From: Desulfobacterales bacterium
GTDB taxonomy: Bacteria; Desulfobacterota; Syntrophobacteria; B119-G9
Direction: 5' to 3'
Length of the DNA: 9,596 bases
Assembly: GCA_026992215.1 (NCBI GenBank)
Contig: JALXAI010000592.1
Span: 1 to 9,596 of the forward strand
Shown: piece by piece, positions 6,699-9,596 of the stretch
Layout of the letters: the number at the start of each line of letters is the position of its first letter
How positions within the stretch are numbered: the first letter of the stretch is position 1
Program-made: the position numbers and the translations under genes
The notes under the pieces: generated by a model
What the model saw: the letters and a program-made list of their open reading frames with translations, nothing else
Databases searched by the model: none
What the model was told of the DNA's origin: nothing

Positions 6699-8288
6699 TT
6701 ACCTCTTAATACCGAGCTTTCGCATCTTCGAAAAGAGCGTGGATCGATTCAGCTTGAGGCACTTGGCTGCTCTTGTCACGTTCCACCTGCATTCTTCAAG
6801 TACCATCGTGATATACTGGCGAAGGAAATCATCCCACGGGATAATGCCCTGGGACAGGATTTTTTCGGATATATCTCCCGACTCTTTCCCGTCTTTCGAT
6901 ATGGGATATCGTTTCCCCTGGAAAAAATAATCGGGAAGATCGTTTTCGGTGATCACCTTTTTGTCTTCTGTAGTGACGATTAACTGCCTTATCAGGTTTT
7001 CCAGTTCCCTGATGTTGCCGGGCCACGGGTAGTCGGAGAAAATATCGAGCACTCCCCTTGAAACTTTCTTGGTACCGATTTCCATTACCTTGCATTCGCG
7101 CTCAAGGAAAAACTTCACCAGGAGCGGGATATCTTCTTTTCTTTCCCTCAGCGGAGGCAGGTAAATGGGAAGGACGTTGAGACGATAAAAAAGATCATCC
7201 CTGAAATTGCCCTCTTCCACTGCCTTTTTCAGATCCTGGTTGGAAGCCGCGATGATCCTTACGTCGACTTCGAAATCGCGGGTTGATCCTAAGGGTTTTA
7301 CCCTCTTGTCCTGGAGAACCCTCAGAATCTTTGTCTGAAGTGCCAGCGGCATGGCTCCTATTTCGTCCAGGAACAGCGTTCCGCCGTTGGCAACCAGGAA
7401 AAGACCCTTTTTATTTTGCTTGGCGTCCGTGAAAGCTCCCTTCATGAACCCGAACAATTCGCTTTCAAGCAAAGTTTCCGGGATCGCCGCACAGTTTTCG
7501 GCCACAAAAGGCATATCCTTGCGCTTGCTTCTTTTGTGAATGGCTCGGGCTATGAGCTCTTTTCCTGTGCCGCTTTCGCCGTATATGAGTACATTGTAAG
7601 GAGAAGGCGCGTACTTGTTTACCAGGTAAAAGATCTGCTGAAGAGCCTTGCTTTCGCCGATAATGTTTTCCGGTCGCTCGAAAAGGCTTAACCTCTGTTT
7701 CAGAAGCTCGTTTTGTTTTTCTTTCTGTACGTTGTCTTCAACCAGGGAATGATAATTTATGGCATTGCTCAACGCTATGGAAGCAATATCCACGATTTCC
7801 TGGAGCAGATTCAGGTACTTTTTATCTACTCTCAACTCTTCCTCTGAATGTCTGCTGTCTATTATCTGGACTGCTCCAAAGCACTTTTTTCCGACAATCA
7901 GAGGAAAACAGAGAATTGTTTTGGATTTGTATCCAACTTCTTCTTCAATGTACGATGCATGTCTGCCGTCCTTGTAACTTTCCGCGATGGTATAAACTTT
8001 GTTACTTACGACCCATCCTACTATTCCTTCGTTGAGACTCAGAGTCCGCCCCTTGATCTTTCTGGCTGCTTTTCCGAAAGATTCCACGCATCGGACTTTC
8101 CCGCCTTCCCTGAACCATAGCGAACCCGCGGATACCGGTTCCAGCTCTTTGAGGCTTCTGAGTACCTCCTTTTTCAAGGTCTCCAGGTCCAGTGTTCTGC
8201 TAAACTTCTTTGCCGTCTGGTAAAACTTGTTCAGCAGTTCGACATCAATGTCCTGGCCTGTTTTTCGCTCATTTTTCGCTATTTTCAA
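6699..8288 (-). CDS. GAF-AAA+-Fis sigma54-dependent transcriptional activator (TTG start)
   Basis: This 529-residue bacterial enhancer-binding protein has three parts. The N-terminal GAF-type sensor spans about 20-178, followed by a short charged linker helix (182-202). The AAA+ sigma54-interaction domain spans about 208-440. It has Walker A GESGTGKE (237-244), the sigma54-contacting loop GAFTDA (284-289), Walker B GGTLFLDEIG (302-311), sensor segment FRDDLFYRLNVLPI (362-375) and YPWPGNIRELENL (420-432). The C-terminal Fis-type helix-turn-helix spans about 488-529 (NVTRAAKCLKLNRSTLF). With no receiver domain, it is likely controlled by a small ligand or redox signal bound by the GAF domain, not by a kinase. 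The start is TTG at 8288: GAGG lies 9 bases upstream (8298-8301), a stop codon lies two codons upstream in frame, and no Met is available before residue 259. The loop has D where most family members have G (GAFTGA). No nearby -24/-12 promoter was found, so the target is unknown. Confidence 0.93.
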   Translation of the reverse strand: MKIAKNERKTGQDIDVELLNKFYQTAKKFSRTLDLETLKKEVLRSLKELEPVSAGSLWFREGGKVRCVESFGKAARKIKGRTLSLNEGIVGWVVSNKVYTIAESYKDGRHASYIEEEVGYKSKTILCFPLIVGKKCFGAVQIIDSRHSEEELRVDKKYLNLLQEIVDIASIALSNAINYHSLVEDNVQKEKQNELLKQRLSLFERPENIIGESKALQQIFYLVNKYAPSPYNVLIYGESGTGKELIARAIHKRSKRKDMPFVAENCAAIPETLLESELFGFMKGAFTDAKQNKKGLFLVANGGTLFLDEIGAMPLALQTKILRVLQDKRVKPLGSTRDFEVDVRIIAASNQDLKKAVEEGNFRDDLFYRLNVLPIYLPPLRERKEDIPLLVKFFLERECKVMEIGTKKVSRGVLDIFSDYPWPGNIRELENLIRQLIVTTEDKKVITENDLPDYFFQGKRYPISKDGKESGDISEKILSQGIIPWDDFLRQYITMVLEECRWNVTRAAKCLKLNRSTLFSKMRKLGIKR

Positions 8289-8597
8289 CGATCAATGCCT
8301 CGCTTGAATCAATCTTCAGTCTGTGTCGGATCACTCCTCTGGTATCAAGACTTTAATAAACGATAAGGCTTTACTTTGATTCTAGGGATTCTTGTAAAAT
8401 TCGTCAAAAAAATCTTCTTCGGATGAAATTTGTGGTTAAGTAAATCGAAGTAATATTTGATTCTTTGACACCAATTTTGTTATAAGTAGTCTGATAACAT
8501 ATGAAGAGCTAAAATTCGACTCTGTACAGGGGAAGATTTCTTGGTGATCACAACCTGGAAAAAAATTGGTAAAATTTTCTTTCTACAGGAGGAAGAC
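8289..8597. other. Divergent intergenic region between the sigma54 activator and the exported protein
   Basis: This A+T-rich stretch of 309 bases has no convincing gene. It contains the plus-strand promoter candidate and overlapping dyad described separately (8457-8499). It also contains the ribosome site AGGAGG at 8587-8592. I could not assign a minus-strand promoter for the activator with any confidence. Confidence 0.6.
8457..8499 (+). promoter_or_regulatory. Candidate promoter with overlapping operator-like dyad, upstream of the exported protein
   Basis: TATAAG (8481-8486, one mismatch to TATAAT) has TTGATT (8457-8462) 18 bases upstream. A perfect TTGACA at 8465-8470 lies too close to serve the same -10. 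A dyad TGTTAT-N10-ATAACA (8478-8499) overlaps the -10 and start region, the position expected for a repressor site. Which boxes are used cannot be settled by eye. Confidence 0.4.
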
Positions 8598-9389
8598 ATG
8601 CTGACAGGTAAACGCCTTGTCATTCTGCTGACGGCAGCCCTGGTACTGCTCGGGTCAATTCCCGTATTATGGGCAGGCCAGCTTGAAATTACTCTGGCTG
8701 ATAACAGAAAGATCGTTACTCCTTACTGCTGGGAGGAAAACGGTGAAATAAAGTTTCCCATGCCGGGAGGCGTTGCTGGAGTTGACAAGACCAGCGTGGT
8801 ATCCATCCGGGAAGTTGTTTCTTCCGGGGAAGTTGTGATATCGGAAATGGCAAGAGTGGAGGAAGGTAAAAAGGGGGAAAAGTCCGGGGAATCCGACGTG
8901 TTGATCGACCTTGGCAGGAAGCGTCGAAGAAAAAAAGATGCGAGGGCTGAGTTCCTGAAAAGGACACTGGCTAAGCAGGATCCCTATGCGAAGGAAATAA
9001 AGCCTCTTTCCACCGCGGAACTCGATACGGTGGAAGAAAAGTGCATACTCAGCAACAAAGAAGAGATCCAGAAGTTTTTCGTTGCCAATCTGCAAACCGC
9101 CGCGCAAAAAAACGAAATAGTGAGAAAAATCGACAAGGGCTACGTGATAGTGTTGAGAAACATCGTTGATATGCCCTATGGAGAACTCGATGGAAAGCCG
9201 ATTCTAACCCTTTATGACCGCGACGGAAATGTTATCAGCGAAGTGCCAGCGCAGCTTGTAGATCTTAAGATACCTCGCGAAAAAGCTATTAAATACGGTC
9301 TTAACGAAGATATGAAGGCAGTGGTTTCCGTGTTTCCGTTAAACTGCGATGTCAGCCGCTACGAGGTGAGCTTCGTCTACAACTACTAG
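8598..9389 (+). CDS. Exported protein of unknown function
   Basis: This 263-residue protein has a Sec-type signal peptide: basic N-terminus, hydrophobic residues 7-24, and likely cleavage after LWA26. The ATG at 8598 is preferred over a TTG at 8541 because AGGAGG (8587-8592) lies 5 bases upstream and the signal peptide begins there. The mature protein opens with a small beta segment (QLEITLADNRKIVTPYCWEE, NGEIKFPMPGGVAGVDKTSVVSI). This is reminiscent of short SH3-like or signal-proximal domains seen in deltaproteobacterial exported proteins; I know no name for it. A highly charged linker follows (about 86-118: EEGKKGEK, GRKRRRKKDAR). The C-terminal beta-rich domain (about 175-263) contains GYVIVLRNI, ILTLYDRDGNVI and YEVSFVYNY, and could be an Ig-like or FxLYD-like fold by pattern only. 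Cys44, Cys149 and Cys250 are present. It is divergent from the sigma54 activator and no function can be given. Confidence 0.75.
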   Translation: MLTGKRLVILLTAALVLLGSIPVLWAGQLEITLADNRKIVTPYCWEENGEIKFPMPGGVAGVDKTSVVSIREVVSSGEVVISEMARVEEGKKGEKSGESDVLIDLGRKRRRKKDARAEFLKRTLAKQDPYAKEIKPLSTAELDTVEEKCILSNKEEIQKFFVANLQTAAQKNEIVRKIDKGYVIVLRNIVDMPYGELDGKPILTLYDRDGNVISEVPAQLVDLKIPREKAIKYGLNEDMKAVVSVFPLNCDVSRYEVSFVYNY

Positions 9390-9596
9390 GGCAGCGAAAC
9401 GGCAACCAGCAGGTCTGGGTGAGTTATTCATTATACGTTATTTGTTATTCGTTTATGTGAAAATAGCTGTCCCGCCAGAGATAGTGCCATATGGCATGTC
9501 AAGTAGAATTTGTAAGTTTTTTCCGCAGCATAATCATCTTTTCTAAAGCAACTAAGTAACGAAGTGTCCGGAAAAGGCATCGGTACATGTAGCTGT
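9390..9596. other. Non-coding tail of the window
   Basis: No convincing gene is present on either strand. There are three copies of GTTATT (9423, 9437, 9444) in an A+T-rich patch, then a perfect palindrome (9485-9496). No clear terminator follows the exported protein gene. Confidence 0.5.
9485..9496. repeat. Perfect 12-bp palindrome TGCCATATGGCA
   Basis: TGCCAT and ATGGCA form an exact dyad with no spacer. A minus-strand TTGACA (9497-9502) abuts it, so it could be an operator beside a -35 box, but no -10 sits at the right distance. It may also be the edge of a repeat element beyond the window. Confidence 0.5.

Noticed and set aside
8276..8338. Possible short leader peptide (GTG start) upstream of the sigma54 activator
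   Set aside because: The AGGAG is practically fused to the GTG, leaving no proper spacing, and the 21-codon peptide has no attenuator-like content.
8289..8597. Search for a -24/-12 (sigma54) promoter near the activator and upstream of the cytochrome operon
   Set aside because: No TGGCAC-N5-TTGC match was found in either intergenic region. The nearest, a minus-strand TGGCAC near 9490, lacks a proper -12 element.
9431..9595. Minus-strand frame open from the window edge
   Set aside because: It is about 55 codons, runs through the palindrome and A+T-rich repeats, and resembles no protein I know.

Overview
The window looks like chromosomal DNA of an anaerobically respiring diderm bacterium. A deltaproteobacterial (Desulfobacterota-like) host is the best guess. 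The reasons are an LptD outer-membrane fragment, exported and lipoprotein signal sequences, two multiheme c-type cytochromes carrying 12 haem sites in total, a PilZ protein and a GAF-AAA+ sigma54 activator. G+C is moderate throughout and I see no transposase, integrase, phage gene or CRISPR array. The taxon is an inference from gene style; nothing here fixes it.

Layout: (1) 1-549 (+) is the C-terminal end of lptD. It converges with a single-domain PilZ protein at 609-932 (-). (2) 1049-1705 (+) is a lipoprotein of unknown function, divergent from pilZ. It is followed by a complete tRNA-His(GTG) at 1774-1851 with its own terminator at 1865-1897. (3) A second, perfect 14-bp terminator hairpin (1922-1959) separates the tRNA from a two-gene minus-strand operon. 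The upstream gene (3520-4092) encodes a membrane-anchored tetraheme quinol dehydrogenase of the NapC/NrfH family. The downstream gene (1992-3404) encodes an exported octaheme cytochrome of the hydroxylamine oxidoreductase (HAO) family. (4) 4093-4610 is a non-coding divergent region with a recognisable promoter for uvrB (4611-6623, +). (5) 6699-8288 (-) is a GAF-AAA+-Fis sigma54-dependent activator, convergent with uvrB. Across a 309-bp divergent region lies an exported protein of unknown function at 8598-9389 (+). (6) 9390-9596 is non-coding, with a perfect 12-bp palindrome.

How the genes work together: the strongest functional unit is the NapC/NrfH-HAO pair. A quinol dehydrogenase next to a HAO-family octaheme enzyme is the arrangement proposed for reductive nitrogen-oxide metabolism (quinol to NapC to HAO to nitrite or hydroxylamine) in some Epsilonproteobacteria. 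No ammonia monooxygenase and no c554 or cM552 homologue is visible here, so a reductive, detoxifying or nitrite-ammonifying role is more likely than nitrification. Direction and substrate cannot be decided from sequence. The other genes are housekeeping (lptD, tRNA-His, uvrB), signalling (PilZ, sigma54 activator) or uncharacterised envelope proteins, with no clear operonic link between them.
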